Of a DNA stretch of 64,000 bases, positions 20,414 to 32,617 are shown in pieces. Position 1 is the stretch's first letter, and each line of letters starts with the position of its first letter. This DNA comes from Schistocephalus solidus. Lineage: Eukaryota > Platyhelminthes > Cestoda > Diphyllobothriidea > Diphyllobothriidae. The stretch covers positions 1-64,000 of the forward strand of contig WEDG01008727.1 of NCBI GenBank assembly GCA_017591395.1, read 5' to 3'. Below the pieces are notes generated by a model, which saw only the letters and a program-made list of their open reading frames with translations, made no database searches and was not told the DNA's origin. The translations under genes were made by a program, and so were the position numbers.

Positions 20414-20743
20414 AGGTAGCCTGGATCGCCTACGGGGTTGCTACTGCCCCTACCGTAGGACTTTTTGAGAGGGGGGAGGTGGGAAGTTCGGGAGTCAGAC
20501 ATACCGGGTGTGGAAGCACATACAACACCGGAGACCCTCACCTGGCTTAGCCCGCCGGCCGTGACGGTTGCCCGGGTTTTGCCGATGGGAAGAACGCAAC
20601 TTCGAGGAGCCACAGGTGAGAGTTGGGTATCAGTAAGAGGCGGCCGCAGGAGCATTCACCACCTGTACGAGACAAATGGAGCGACCAAATGCTATCTGTG
20701 TGTTGCTACCCCTAACTATTACCCCTACACCCCCACACACACA
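20414..20743 (-). repeat. Module A, copy 2
   Basis: Same blocks and order as 17341-17816 but without the long purine tract. It joins the LINE RT C-terminus on its left and repeat B on its right. Confidence 0.8.
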
Positions 20744-21093
20744 CGACAGTTCGAACGTCGTAGTCTGACGATGTCCACCATATGCTCCACAGTTTGGTGG
20801 TGCAGGGACGGTGACTTGCGTGTGGACTAATTGTAAGTGATAGTAGCCTTGCGCTGCAGCTACCGCACTCTCTCCTCCCCCCCTCCACCTGAACTCAGTG
20901 TCATGACAGAATCAAGAAGACCGGAGGTGGGAGAAGGCGCAGGTGGCTGGCGCGGCCGTGTCTTCTAGGCCCTAGCCGCCCCTAGGCGTGCCACTACACC
21001 TCCCATGTGCGGCATTTGTTAGCGGAGCGCAACCCGAATAACACATGCCGTGCCCTGATGTGACCCCCGTGTTGGTCCGACGCATCTACCACG
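20744..21093. repeat. Repeat B, copy 2'' (5' side of LINE copy 2)
   Basis: This is a long-form B copy beginning CGACAGTTCGAACGTCG after a CA run and ending at GCATCTACCACG, where the sequence returns to AT-rich flank. Confidence 0.85.
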
Positions 21094-21352
21094 AATGACT
21101 TTAAATTACAGAACATGAGATTTTTTCTTCCTCCATTACCAAAAATTTATTGGCCGACGGATCTATAGTCAATTTTTCATCTGCAACAATATAGATCGTA
21201 CTTACGACTCATGAAAACAATTGTCACATGGATTTAGAAGCCTTTCGAAGTAATATTTTTTTGTAAAAAATTAACTACTCCCTTAATCCGGAGGGAAATT
21301 AATGTACCAACAACCAAGGCCTGTGCGGCTTAGCCCAGTGTTCAGTTTTTAG

Positions 21353-21537
21353 GGGCCATAATAATTATGCTTCGAGAGGAAACTGCTGGTAAGTTGACAA
21401 GGAATTTTATACCACCGAGGGAATTAGAATCCGTTGCTGTTGGTGAGCATGGTTTCAGATTCATTCATGAGCCAAAGGAGTTAGTTTTTGAGTATATGCT
21501 GGACTTCATGGGAAAGTTTGTAAAAGAGTTTAAATAA
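21353..21537 (+). CDS. Candidate terminal exon of an unknown gene
   Basis: A pyrimidine-rich stretch ending in CAGTTTTTAG at 21352 is followed by 185 open bases in one frame. After two leading bases the frame encodes about 60 residues, with ATG at 21367 if read alone, and ends at TAA 21535-21537. The peptide has a natural composition (REETAGKLTRNFIPPRELES at the start, later FIHEPKELVFEYMLDFMGKF) and I do not recognise it. An AATAAA polyadenylation hexamer overlaps the stop codon (21533-21538). No upstream exon was identified. It could be a chance frame, but length, acceptor and poly(A) signal agree. Confidence 0.4.
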
Positions 21538-24389
21538 AATTTATTCTAGAGAATTTTATGAAATGTACCGTCGTTGCTGAATTCGTGCAAGCACTAGAGT
21601 CGTATTTTTCAAGGGTATGGGTTAGGTACATAAATGCTGCACATTTCTATAGCCTTATGTAAGCATGCATTCGAAAACACGGCTGTTGACGTTATGAAAT
21701 ATGTAAAGGATAAAGTAAAATCAATATTCTATTGTAAAAACTGTTTCTTCAGACTCGAGTTAAAAAAATCAGGCTTTAGAGGCACATGAGTCGGCTCAAG
21801 TTATCGGGGCAGGCTAAGTTCTCTTCACAAGCTTCCCTCCGGATGCCATTATATTTGAATTTCGCACACTTACTACTCATCTTGCAATCATAAAGATTAA
21901 AGACTTCTGGAAAGGAAATGACAAGCAATCCTCGAACTAAACTGAAGCTGGTTATGAACTTAAGGCTGAAATATTTTTATATGGATGTTGCCTTGTAAAA
22001 GGTGCCATTCTATCTGCGTTTGCCAATTCTCCAAGAATTTCCATTAGCAAAGTGGTAAGTTCCTTATAGTGCTATAATTTCTAACTATTCAGACAAAGTC
22101 AAAACTATAGAAACTTTATTTTACCGAGCGTGTCTACCATAAAATTAACTCGAACATTCAGATTTATGGAATTTACAATTTTTCAGCAAGTGTGCAGGGT
22201 ATCTTCATGTATAAATTAAGATTCAATAATTTCATTAAATAAGGATTAGCAAGAAGGCGGACGTAAATCTAAATCAACCACTTGGAAGAGCAGTGCGAAT
22301 ATTGGCAACATGAACTCCATCGCTCAAAGCCGTTACTGAAGCCTCGTAAGAGCATGAAGCGTATTCGTAAAATTTCGTGCCAAGTTACAGCAGCATAACT
22401 CAAATCACTGGGAGCATATTTAAACAACTGCTTTGAAGGGATTATGGGGACTAAGGAATTAATGTGGCTATAGAAAATTGGATGAGAGACGAGGTTCAGC
22501 GTTGCCCTCTTTCATTGTTGGGCCCTCATAGTCCTAGTAATTATAAAAATCGATATCTATATCTTCTCACCTGAACAACAAAACTCACCCTCTTCCCGTC
22601 TTCTATTTCTCCCCCACCTTCGTCTTGGAAAACAAATGTTCGTCTTCTGATCACACACGTCGAACCTCACAATTCCAGGCCAAATAAGGCTTGCCATGGT
22701 AGCCAATAATAATTAAATGTTAATTACTTCACCTGCGGTGTAGTTTTCTATGCTGTTCTAGTCTACCCTACCCGATTTTAAACCAATAAGGCAGCAACAT
22801 ATAAATAAATCATTTGGCGTGTATTTAACTAATGACTATAATTTCCTATAATAGAAATACGCCATTGGAGATGTCTTAACCTACGTTTTTCAAAAGAAAC
22901 AGCGAACAACCTTAGGTAACCAACCTCCATCGAACAGGTGCTGGATGATCAATTCAAATATAAGTTTTCAGCGTCGGACATGTTCCCTCAAAAGGAATTA
23001 TGGGTCCTTAAGTCAATGAATATGCATTTCAACCTAGGTAATCTACTGACGCATAATTTAATTTCTAAGTCTTCATCTTATGCGCTAATGATTAAATGCT
23101 AGGTTTTTGTAGACCAAGAGCATTTTATGAAACTCCACCCAGGACTGCTTGAAATGATCGAGCTTCATTATCAGTCGACTTTTTTGTTTCCCGTCCGCAA
23201 CGCAGCATTTCCTTCAATCCTTTTAAAATTTTGTATTTTGTATGAAATCCTAGAGATGTGTGGTTTATGACATCGTGCTCATCGAACGTGGCTTCTCTTA
23301 TTCCTCGGTAATTAAACAAGTTCGATATCAGTTCACGTCAGAGACATGAGCACTAGAATATACGTCCAGGTGAAATATTTTTAGCAAAAGTTCCTATTGC
23401 CTAGCATTAAAACCTTTTAAAAAACAAATAGAAATGAACCCTTCTTTTCATTTTGTTCTTTTTAGTTTGTCTGCTGACAATTTGTCCGAATAAAAAATGC
23501 GCAATGCAATTAGTTAGTTGTAATGAAATTTTTTGCACGTCAAGGAAAAAGAGTGTCGAAACTAGTTCTGATTAGCTGATAAAACGTGCCCCCACTTTGT
23601 TCAAATTATTCAATTTTACTTTATTATATATATCACGTGAACTCTTAAAAGTATGTGAAATAATTTTGAGAAACTAAATAATGTTGATGTGTTCGACCAT
23701 GTCTGTTTACTGTGTATCATTGGCCAACTGCACGTTCTCCAGCATTGATGCTAAATAGAAGGGAGCTAAGTCTCAAATAAAACAGAGGCATTAGTAACGC
23801 TTTTGAGGATGTAATTAAACAACTTTAAGGATAAGTCTAAAACAGCGAACTTTTGGTCTATAAATGCATGAAACTCTGTAAATTGTGGACTTATCAATAG
23901 CTACATTCAAGGCACCCTCTGAAAAATATGCAAGCCTCCACCTTCGACTGCTGGGCTTTCAGATGAAGTCGGAAATAAACGCTACACGAAATGTTTCGGC
24001 ATATTTATTAAACTTTGGTCAAAAGCAACATTTTTCTATTCAGTAAATTACCGAAAAGCAGAACACTATCGGCCTTGGAGGAGTTTGCATGACTGTCAAG
24101 TAAGACAAGGAATTGCCTACTTTACTCTTTGAATAGGCAAATGGCATTTTCTTAAGCTTTAATCTGATAGGCTACTGTATTACTATTGTTCAACAAAAAA
24201 TAGGTGTTTTTAACACCGAACCAAACACCTATTAAATAGTTTGGTTACAAGTTTATCCCCCCCCACAAGATAGCTTCAGATTTCTTTTATTATTTTCAGC
24301 AGGAGTATCATTTTCTGAAGACTTTAGAAAGCATGCGTTTGTTTTTGATGACTTTCCGCTAAGTTTTTAACTTTATATGTGAACGGGCT
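21538..24389. other. AT-rich non-coding stretch
   Basis: No convincing exon, RNA gene or repeat family is present. The only frame over 60 codons (23125-23319, minus) has no recognisable domain. Confidence 0.45.
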
Positions 24390-25570
24390 AGCGAAGGACA
24401 TGTCGGTCTCAACACAATAGCAGTGTGTGGGAAAAGGCTGCATATGTAATAAAAGGCATTCAGAAGTAGACAGCGAGGGTTACGGAGAGTAATGCCGGAG
24501 GCGAGGACGAGGGAATTGCACATCTCTTGCAATGAATCCGTCTTTGGGAATGGTAGACGCTGAGCTCTCATGAAGTTTTTATTTGCGCATAAGCCCAACT
24601 GGTGTAATCTGAGGGCACTTGTTTCTGCTGCTGATAACAGAGGCTGACACAACAGCTTAGGGTAGTTTGGTGGCTTAGTTGAGGTCAGCACAATGCCCGA
24701 AATTAACGACCTGTACAAGAATCACGCTGTTTCGCCCTTTTACAGCCAGGCCACATCGTGTTTTTGTGTCATGGAATAGACGCCAACTGATGTAACAACT
24801 GAAGGTGTGAATGCACAGTAAGGTGAGTTGAGTTTGCAGTCTGTCCTCATCTTCTCTGTGTCGAAAATATTAGCCACATTTTTACTGCTAGGAAGGTTCG
24901 TGAGACAGCTTGGTAAAGGAGTCTTCTAAGGAGTCGTCCCGACGCGTCCCCTTTCAGATGGACTTTGAAGAACAGAGTTTTCTTTGTCATATTCAGGTTG
25001 TTGGTTCTATCTGTTCAATCGACAATATCCCTTGCTATAACTGCGTCTGAATGCGTGTTTTCGTGAAGCAGGTCCTGGATGTTTTAGAATCCTCTTCGAT
25101 GCTTTCTCTGACCAACAAAATCTTTAATTTCTTTGCGCCGGCTAACGGACTGGGCTGCTTTTCTGTTCTGGTGTACGAAATTGCCAACCCTCGTATACTA
25201 GCAGATCATGTTTTCGTCCAACACCTGCCCCTTTGGGGGCTATCATCAGGACGTCTAAGAAGCGAACTAGTAGCCAGGCCACCTATTTGTCTATATTGTC
25301 TGACTGCCTGAGTCATAATTCGTTTTGTGCATTCGTCAGTAGTCCTATTTCCGGCTGATGTTGCTACAGGAATTTGCAGACGTAATTGGTTTTCTTGGTG
25401 CCCAGGACTTCTTTGAACATTAAAATGACGTCAAGCTGGAACCTAAGTCCGTTTAGCTCCAGGTCTTCGATGTCGTCAGTGAGTTCGAAAGTACCCCGAT
25501 AGCTATGTGGTACTAGCTGATGCTGTGTGGGCTTGGGATTTTCTGCTAAACGCTTAACTGCCACATGGTG
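24390..25570 (-). pseudogene. Penelope-like element remnant (RT to C-terminus), decayed
   Basis: The minus-strand order matches a PLE polyprotein. An RT region (AVKRLAENP; later FKEVLGTKK where PLEs have the GTxMGSP block) is followed by a decayed FLDVL palm block. Next comes a connector (TKKTLFFKVHLKGDASGRLL, then AVSRTFLAVKMWLIFST) and a PYCAFTPSVVT block that normally precedes the GIY-YIG nuclease. A C-terminal block (PLLSAAETSALRLHQLGLCA, then PFPKTDS) ends near 24530. The catalytic YxDD is not recognisable and most of the GIY-YIG domain is deleted between PYCAF and the C-terminal block. Frames change repeatedly. PLEs prime RT with a GIY-YIG endonuclease. Sequence up to about 26400 may also belong, but I cannot support it. 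Confidence 0.7.
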
Positions 25571-27049
25571 CAGAGGGTATCACCTGTCCAAAGTTGGACG
25601 AACTAACAGTCTCTCCTTATAACTCATGAGTTAACCGTACGGTTGATGAATGTATATGCCGACTGGGTGGAAGGGCTTGAGATCACAGTTGATTATGAAG
25701 CCTCACACGTGAAGCCTTCATAGGCAGTCCGTCATTTGGGCCTCTTGTTTGTCCTTGATATCTTTGTGTTTGTCTCAATTCCTGTACTACTTCTGCTCTG
25801 ACGATAGGGACTGAGCTCCCTAATCTGTTCATTATAACCAGGTATCTTCCCATGTATGCAAAATTGCCACTTCCACTTACTCAGCAAGACAGAAAAGGAG
25901 TTTAAAATTAACCCTGTGTGAGTCGTAGCCTTTTCTGTGCTGCTATGTTTTTGTGAGTTCATGAAGTGGTAGCACCCGTGAGGCTGGGTATGAGATTAAA
26001 CCTAACTTTTTTCGGACAGGTAGGCCACCATCTGTCCGTTCACCTGGCATTCATCTCTTCCACAGACAGCTGTCGACCTTGTATAAGGAAGTAAGTGTCC
26101 AAATGATGGTTCGTTCTGCGGTCAAAACAAGGAACCAAGATGTACCTAGGTCTGAATCGTTCTACCCGGTGGTAGCATCAAAGGGTGAGTAAAAGAGGAT
26201 GATTTTTCGGCACCAGCCAGCTGATATTTTGCAACATTGATGATGTCGCTCAACGTGAGAAGGGAGATTGGGATTGGTCCCAAAACTAAGGTTATATTTT
26301 CTACTGGAAGAGAAAGGTGATTAGTTTCATCATCCTCATGGGTTTCGGCCATGGACCCTAGGAAAGACTTCAAGAAGATTTCAACCACGTTTCGATATGG
26401 TGTCCACACCGAATCGTTTTATTAGCGTGGGTGGCAATCGCTTGGATAAATAGAATGAGCAACTCATATCATCTAGCGTTGGCAAAACGTAACCAACTGT
26501 TTTCCGATGCTAAATATTTGTGAATAAATAAGCAAACTGAAACTAATGCTCTTTCCAAACAGGTGATGTATCTTAAGTTCAGCCCTAGAAGGGGGTCATT
26601 TGAAGAAATAAGCCAGTCAGAGCCGGATACTATGTGTTTTTAGGAGACCAAGCATCGGCTGAACAAATTCACTCTAGCAAGGAAGGCAATGCCAATGCAT
26701 TACGCGGGATCAGCAATCATAGGTAGAGCCCGCACTTAACAGTGAGACGTTTGCAAACGAATTTGACGTCTATTTCTCCTCACTATCTTCCGTGTGATGG
26801 CACATCACGAATTTGAATCAATCTAAACATTTAAAAGTGCTATTATATTTAGTCTCCAGAGCGAGGGAGATCAATCGCCGGCTGTCAATAATAGAGAAAA
26901 TGCGAACGAATTCCAGTGGTAAGCCGCATGGATGTACGTCAGTTTTCTTAACCCAAACTATGATAGGTCTGAAATCTGCTTTACTCAAGGAATCATATGG
27001 CATGACTTGAAAACAGAGAGAATATTATGGAAGATAGCTCGAGATATCC
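25571..27049. other. Flank of the PLE, possibly its decayed upstream part
   Basis: Three minus-strand frames (25732-25962, 26146-26409 and 26818-27003) lie in the position where the PLE N-terminal region would be, but show no motif I can name. Confidence 0.35.
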
Positions 27050-27131
27050 GTTGATGAACGTTCACCCATCGTTAATGGAACTCACTCTCCAATGCTGCCT
27101 TGGGGCTCAAGCTGGAGCCAGCAAGCAACAG
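27050..27131 (-). mobile_element. SINE tail fragment
   Basis: GTTGATGAACGTTCACCCAT is followed by CGGAAC-, TGCCTTGGGGCTC- and GCCAGCA-type blocks, which match the SINE 3' tail. Nothing of the body or head follows. Confidence 0.75.
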
Positions 27132-28280
27132 TTTATTAATAAGCTTTAAACTGTTTCCTTACTCATCAATTATGGCATATACTTTGGGGAATTCTTTACA
27201 GCCAACGGCATTTTCAAGTGGTTCAAATGATGCTTCGGGAGCATTGACGCCTACTGCAAAACAAACTCATGGTCTCGACCCACCAGCTGCTCGAAGGAAG
27301 TTTGACCGTGTTCAGAAGGAATTTTCTGCTCTCGTAAAAACAGAGGGGTGTTTCTAAATAAGCGAGTGGACTGTGTCAAATAAACTTAGTCAAATTAAAT
27401 TCTACACCTTTCAAAATTGAAACTTTGCTGCTCAGAATACATAGAACTGGCTTTGAACAATTGGTTCAAGGAATTTAATCGTATGTTACTTTGATGTTAT
27501 GAAGGCCCGAATGCGCGGTATTTATGGCTCATGGTGAAAGGTTGCAGGAAGTGATTTGTTTCGTCTCGGAACTGCTCCTGATAATGAAGGCAAATGGACA
27601 GCTAAAATAAAGTAACAAGTTGTATTACGTTTAAATCCTGCAGTTGATGTCAATTCGCTCACATTGTTTAGAACTGTTTTGTTAACTAAACCCGAATTCA
27701 TATGGGGGTGATTAAGAAAACGCAAATTTGCCACCATATAGTGTCTGAATGAGTACCGTCACAGAGGAATTTTCTTGAAAAAGGTTAAACAGCTTTAGTG
27801 GTACATAATGACCGATTTTGACTCGTTTTTCATATGGTTATCAATTTCAGGAAACTCGATAACACAGCACAGGAAACAACACTGTAAGGCACATCTGTTG
27901 ACGGTTCCTTTGCTCCGACAGAGTTTGGCCTGGCAGGTGTTTGCAAGTGACATCCACTCAATGTACTGATTGACGCATTCATCAGCCAAGTGCACACCTT
28001 CGATGAATTTCCGGAAGTATTGCTTTAGCTATCATGTTAGTACGAAATGGAAGAGATGGCAGTCAATCCAAACAGGATTAAGGCATACAGTGACTACACG
28101 TTAACGCAAACGCTTATTACAACTTTCAAGAGTTTATATTTTTCCTTATCAACTGCAGTCGCAGTATGATCATGGAAGTCGACAGCAGAATTCGTTCATC
28201 TTCAAGGTATATTCACACACATTGAAACTCGGGAGTCTTTTGCTTGTGAAACAACTTTGACCTTGACACGAATCTCGGAA
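27132..28280. other. Non-coding stretch
   Basis: The frame at 27100-27357 starts inside the SINE tail fragment and has a Ser/Ala-rich end, but no domain is visible. No repeat was identified. Confidence 0.4.
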
Positions 28281-28380
28281 ACAATCGTTGGTGAATGTTC
28301 ACCTATCGGTAACGGAACTTACTCGTCCCATTGTGCCTTGGGACTCATTCTGGCAACCGCATGTCGGCTAGTATTAGTAT
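28281..28380 (-). mobile_element. SINE tail fragment seeding the TAG array
   Basis: GGTGAATGTTCACCTATCGG through TGCCTTGGGACTC to GGCAACCGCATGTCGGCTAG match the family tail. The TAG-rich array begins at the position where the family's TAG tract belongs. Confidence 0.75.
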
Positions 28381-29455
28381 TGAGTAGAGTAGTGAGTGGT
28401 AGTAGTAGTGGCAGTCATGGTAGTATTGGTGATAGTGGTGGCGTTACTTGTAGTGGTAGCAGTATTAGAGTAGTGGTTGAATTAGTGGCATTAATACTAG
28501 TGAGTGGGAAAGAAGTGGTAGAATGTTTTGGTACTAGTAGTAGTGAGAGTTGTAGTAGTAGTGGTATGAAGTAGTAGCATTGAGTAGAAGTGGTATTGGG
28601 GTGGTAGAGGGTGTGATAGGGTGTAGTAGTAGTAGTGGTGGTATGGTAGTAGTGGTGGTAGAGTAGTGGTAGTAGGAGTGGTAGTAGTAGTAGTAGTAGT
28701 AGAAGCAGTCATAGTAGTATTGGTGGTGGTGGTAGTCGTGGTAGTGTGGTAGCAGTGGTAGAGTTGTAGTTGTTATTAGTAGAGATTAATACTAGTAGTG
28801 GTGAAGTGAAGTAGATGTATTAGTACTAGTAGTAGTAGAAGTTGTAGTAGTGAGTATAAGTAGTAGCATTATTAGAAGTAGTATTAGGAGTAGTAGAAGT
28901 AGTATTAGAAGTAGTAGTGGTAGTAGTAGTAGTAGTAGTAGTAGAAGTAGTAGTATTAGTAGAATAAGTAGTATTAGTAGTGGTGGCAGTCATAGTAGTA
29001 TTGGTAGTAGTGGTAGCATTACTTGTAGTGGTAGCAGTATTAGAATTAGTAGTTGTATTAGTAGAGATTAATGCTAGAGTGGTAGAAGTAGTAGATGTAT
29101 TAGTGCTAGTAGTAGTAGAGTTGTAGTAGTGGTATAAAGTAATAGCATTGGTAGAGTAGTATTAGAATTGGTAGAAGTGAGTATTAGAATAAGTAGTAGT
29201 ATAGTAGTAGTAGTAGTAGGATTAGTTGAATAAGTAGTAGTAGTAGTAGTGGCAGTCATAGTAGTATTGGTAGTAGTGGTAGCATTACTTGTAGTGGTAG
29301 CAGTATTAGAAGTAGTAGTTGTATTAGTAGAATTAATACTAGAAGTAGTAGAAGTAGTAGATGTATTAGTACTAGTAGTAGTAGAAGTTGTAGTAGTAGT
29401 ATAAGTAGTAGCATTAGTAGAAGTAGTATTAGGAGTAGTAGAAGTAGTATTAGAA

Positions 29456-29507
<52 letters not shown>

Positions 29508-29550
29508 CAGTAGTAGTAGTAGTAGCAGTAGTAGTATTAGTAGAGTAGTA
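28381..29550. repeat. 1.2-kb TAG-rich trinucleotide array with higher-order repeats
   Basis: Almost the whole stretch is built from TAG/GTA units mixed with GTAGTGG, GTATTAG and GTAGAAG variants. A longer unit recurs: AGTCATAGTAGTATTGGTAG-type blocks appear at about 28708, 28988 and 29258. Apparent coding frames (Ser-, Thr- or Ile-rich) are artefacts. The SINE body does not resume after the array. Confidence 0.95.
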
Positions 29551-29971
29551 ACATTTGTTGTTTTTTCGGGTTTCTATAACATCCTCCGTCATTTGAGTTT
29601 TCCTCATTCATAATTCAAAGGTACAGTCAACTAACGCTCTGCAGATTCTGCAGCACATGTCGTGGTGATAATCTGCTTCAGCAGGCCTCAGTCCACACTT
29701 GAGAATTTGTAACAGAAATTTTTGTTTAGATGCTCAAGATGCTTTCGGTTATTCGGCTGACCAGGGAAAGTGACGCAAAGTTTAAACCTCTAGGTTGGTG
29801 GCTGTTCCAGCCCCCTCTTCTTCTTGCTATGGAGTCTCAGGTTTTCTGATCAGCCTTTCAGACTGATCATGGATTTCTCCAACCTCCGGACGTTCAATTT
29901 TAAGAGGGCAGCCTTTTTGAATAAATAAACATGATTGTTCGCGACGTCAAGGGATAGCGGTTGACGAACAC

Positions 29972-30110
29972 AACAAAACGAGTCTGTGGCGCAGCGAGTT
30001 AGAACGCTGGACTTCTAATCAACAGATTTTGGATTTGAGCCTTGGGTGGTACAGTACCTGGGGTGTTTTTATTGCTGGTGATTTTGGCTAATGAGCGCCT
30101 TCCTTCTTAC
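29972..30110 (+). mobile_element. SINE head and body fragment with well-preserved tRNA-Arg-like sequence
   Basis: The GTCTGTGGCGCAGCGAGTTA A-box region is followed by GGACTTCTAATC (TCT anticodon arm) and the B-box-like TGGATTTGAGCC. A CCTGGGGTG and GGCTAATGAGC body start follows, then it breaks off. This copy best supports a tRNA-Arg(TCT) origin. Confidence 0.75.
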
Positions 30111-32617
30111 CAACCTGGTTTCGCAGAAAAAGCAAACAAATTCGTTCTTTTATCTTTGAATTTGTTAAGGTGACTTTTATTTTTTAAATTCTCGTAAGAT
30201 ATAAGAATCTGTAAATGTATCAAGCATAGCGGGAATGCATGAGACAATTTTTGTATTTAATATTGGTGTGCTTTACGTGCTTAGGGAGAAATTTAATTGA
30301 CCCCTTTTCTACCTCATCAAGCTAAAAAGAATTTCAGAGTCTGATTCAACTGCTTTACCTAGATAGTCTAAAAAGTTTGACTTATTTCACTTGCTAAGCA
30401 AAATAATGCCTTGAGGGCTGCGTCTACTGAACTGCTGCATGCCTATTCGCACAGATTTTGCTAAGCCTGTGCTGCATAAAAGATTTGATTTAAATATTAT
30501 TTGGTCTATGTGGTTTCGCTAGAATTTTAAAAACCAAAACAACGTAGGAAGTGAGGTATGGATCGCAAACCGCTAAGTACAATCAACCTACATACTCTGA
30601 CCCATGGTTGTGCACAAGTGTGAAAAGTTTTTTTTCAAGTTCAAGACAAACAGTACATTGTTTTTATTCAAAAAGTGCTTACGGTCTGTATTTAGTCTTG
30701 CTCCAGTGGATTCTATCGCAGTGCTAGAAATCCTTTGCATGTGCACAAAAGAAAAACGCGATGTTAAAATTTATTGGACCTAAAATATGTTGTGAATTTG
30801 TTAATTAGGTTCAGGTAGTGCAGTTAATACCGGCATTTAGATAGTTGCTAACAGAAAAATTACCTCAACTGAATTATTTACAGATATAAGGTGATATTGT
30901 TTCTGATGGCTTTATATAATGTGTATTCAATTTAAACCAACTTGGTTACCTCTAAAGGATTTATTTATATTAGAATTTCCAAATAATTGTTAAAGTGATC
31001 AAGTAGGCATACTTTCCTTACAAGCGGTGGACGCTATGTTGATTTCAGTTTGTACATATATGTCATCTTTTTTTATGATGCAAAGGAGAAGAATGGTTTG
31101 TTTAGGATGTATATATATATATATTATTTCTAAACATGCTAACAGTTAGCAGCTTAATGGATACGATACAAAAAGGCGTGTTTCAAGCCAGCTTACGAAG
31201 CACACCAATCCGTCCAGGCACACGCTAATTTTCCATGCACACAAAATTCTCCATCATTGTGGGTTTAAGCATTCACTCTGACATTCGGTGGTTAGCCATT
31301 ATTCAGCCTGAAAAATATTCTTTTTTGGAAGACTGATTACTGCAACAATAACTGTCCATGCAGTGAAAAACGCACCTGTTATGTCGAGTTTTGTTTATTT
31401 AACTCCCGAACACAAGACGCTTTTTGACCTGATCCTGTACTTGATCGAGTTAAATGCCTGGTCTCCTCTCGAGGAACGTACCAGGTCAAAAATACTGCGA
31501 GGATGATTTTTGTATATTTTCCAACATTTAGAATGCGTGACTCTTCTCGAAATACCAATCACAGTTTCACTACAAGCTTGCAGCAGGAAAATTGTATTTA
31601 AGTTAACTAAAGTATCCAACTGGTAAAAAAATTATTCTGAAGTCAATTCTTACACACTAGTATATCATCTTACGGCTGAAAATCTTTTCAGACGCCTGTG
31701 AAAAATGCTGCTTGATTGAACTTCCAAATTAAGGAACACGTATTTATGTTCTTTGAGGTTTCATTACTGTATTAGTCAGGATTTTTGGGAAAAAGGAAGA
31801 TCTGACTAAAATAGAGTTCTTTTTTTACTGATAATTGTGAACCAGATTCGTCAATAGCTCAGGAAGACACAGAGTTATAGTACTCTACATAGTCACTCGA
31901 TAAAACTTGTTTTTTTCATAAAACAAGCTATGTTGAGAAAAGTTTTTATTATCTTTTTAAAAACACTGGCTCATTCCTTTCTGGGTTGGAAGAGAACTTA
32001 CTTTTCCATTGTCCTTAAGAGCTCAGAATTCGATACTGCACATCGTAAACCCAATCAAATTTTCATAAACGTATCTATCCCTACGAAGCAGTCCCATAGG
32101 GCTGACATGGCTCTGTCACATACGGGTCACACTGCACATTTTTTCAAATTGCTCAAAAGCGAAATATCTGTCATAAACCTGACTGAACATAAACCTGGTT
32201 ACATATAAACTTACTAAAAGAACTATTTTTCATACATACTTTTTACAAAATACCATTTAAAATTACGAAGGCCTTATAAATATGCTAGTCCTAATGTTGT
32301 TTTTCTTAATGTGAAATTTGCACAGCTGGTTGGAAAGATGCATATCCCTGTACTAACTGAATTTCACTTCTGACCGTTGCTAGACAAATTTATAAACTTA
32401 GTTCAGTACTTTTTGATCTGAATGCGCATTGTCAAATCTCGATCAATTTTTGATTAATTTTCGCACACATTTCGTTTTCGGCCAAGGCATTGTGGGCCCA
32501 TCGAAAAGTCCGCTTTACTGTGCTAGGCTTACAGCAATTGTAGACTTCGCTGTTTCCATGTATGTTATAATGGTAACGAACGTGGGCAATTAATTGGTTG
32601 TCATTAAGCCGTATAAT
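30111..32617. other. AT-rich non-coding stretch
   Basis: A short TA run lies at about 31109-31125. The frames at 31395-31619 (minus) and 31930-32208 (plus) have no recognisable domain. Confidence 0.45.

Noticed and set aside
28257..29607. Ser-rich and Thr-rich frames of up to 177 codons
   Set aside because: They are translations of the TAG-rich array and show no domain outside it.
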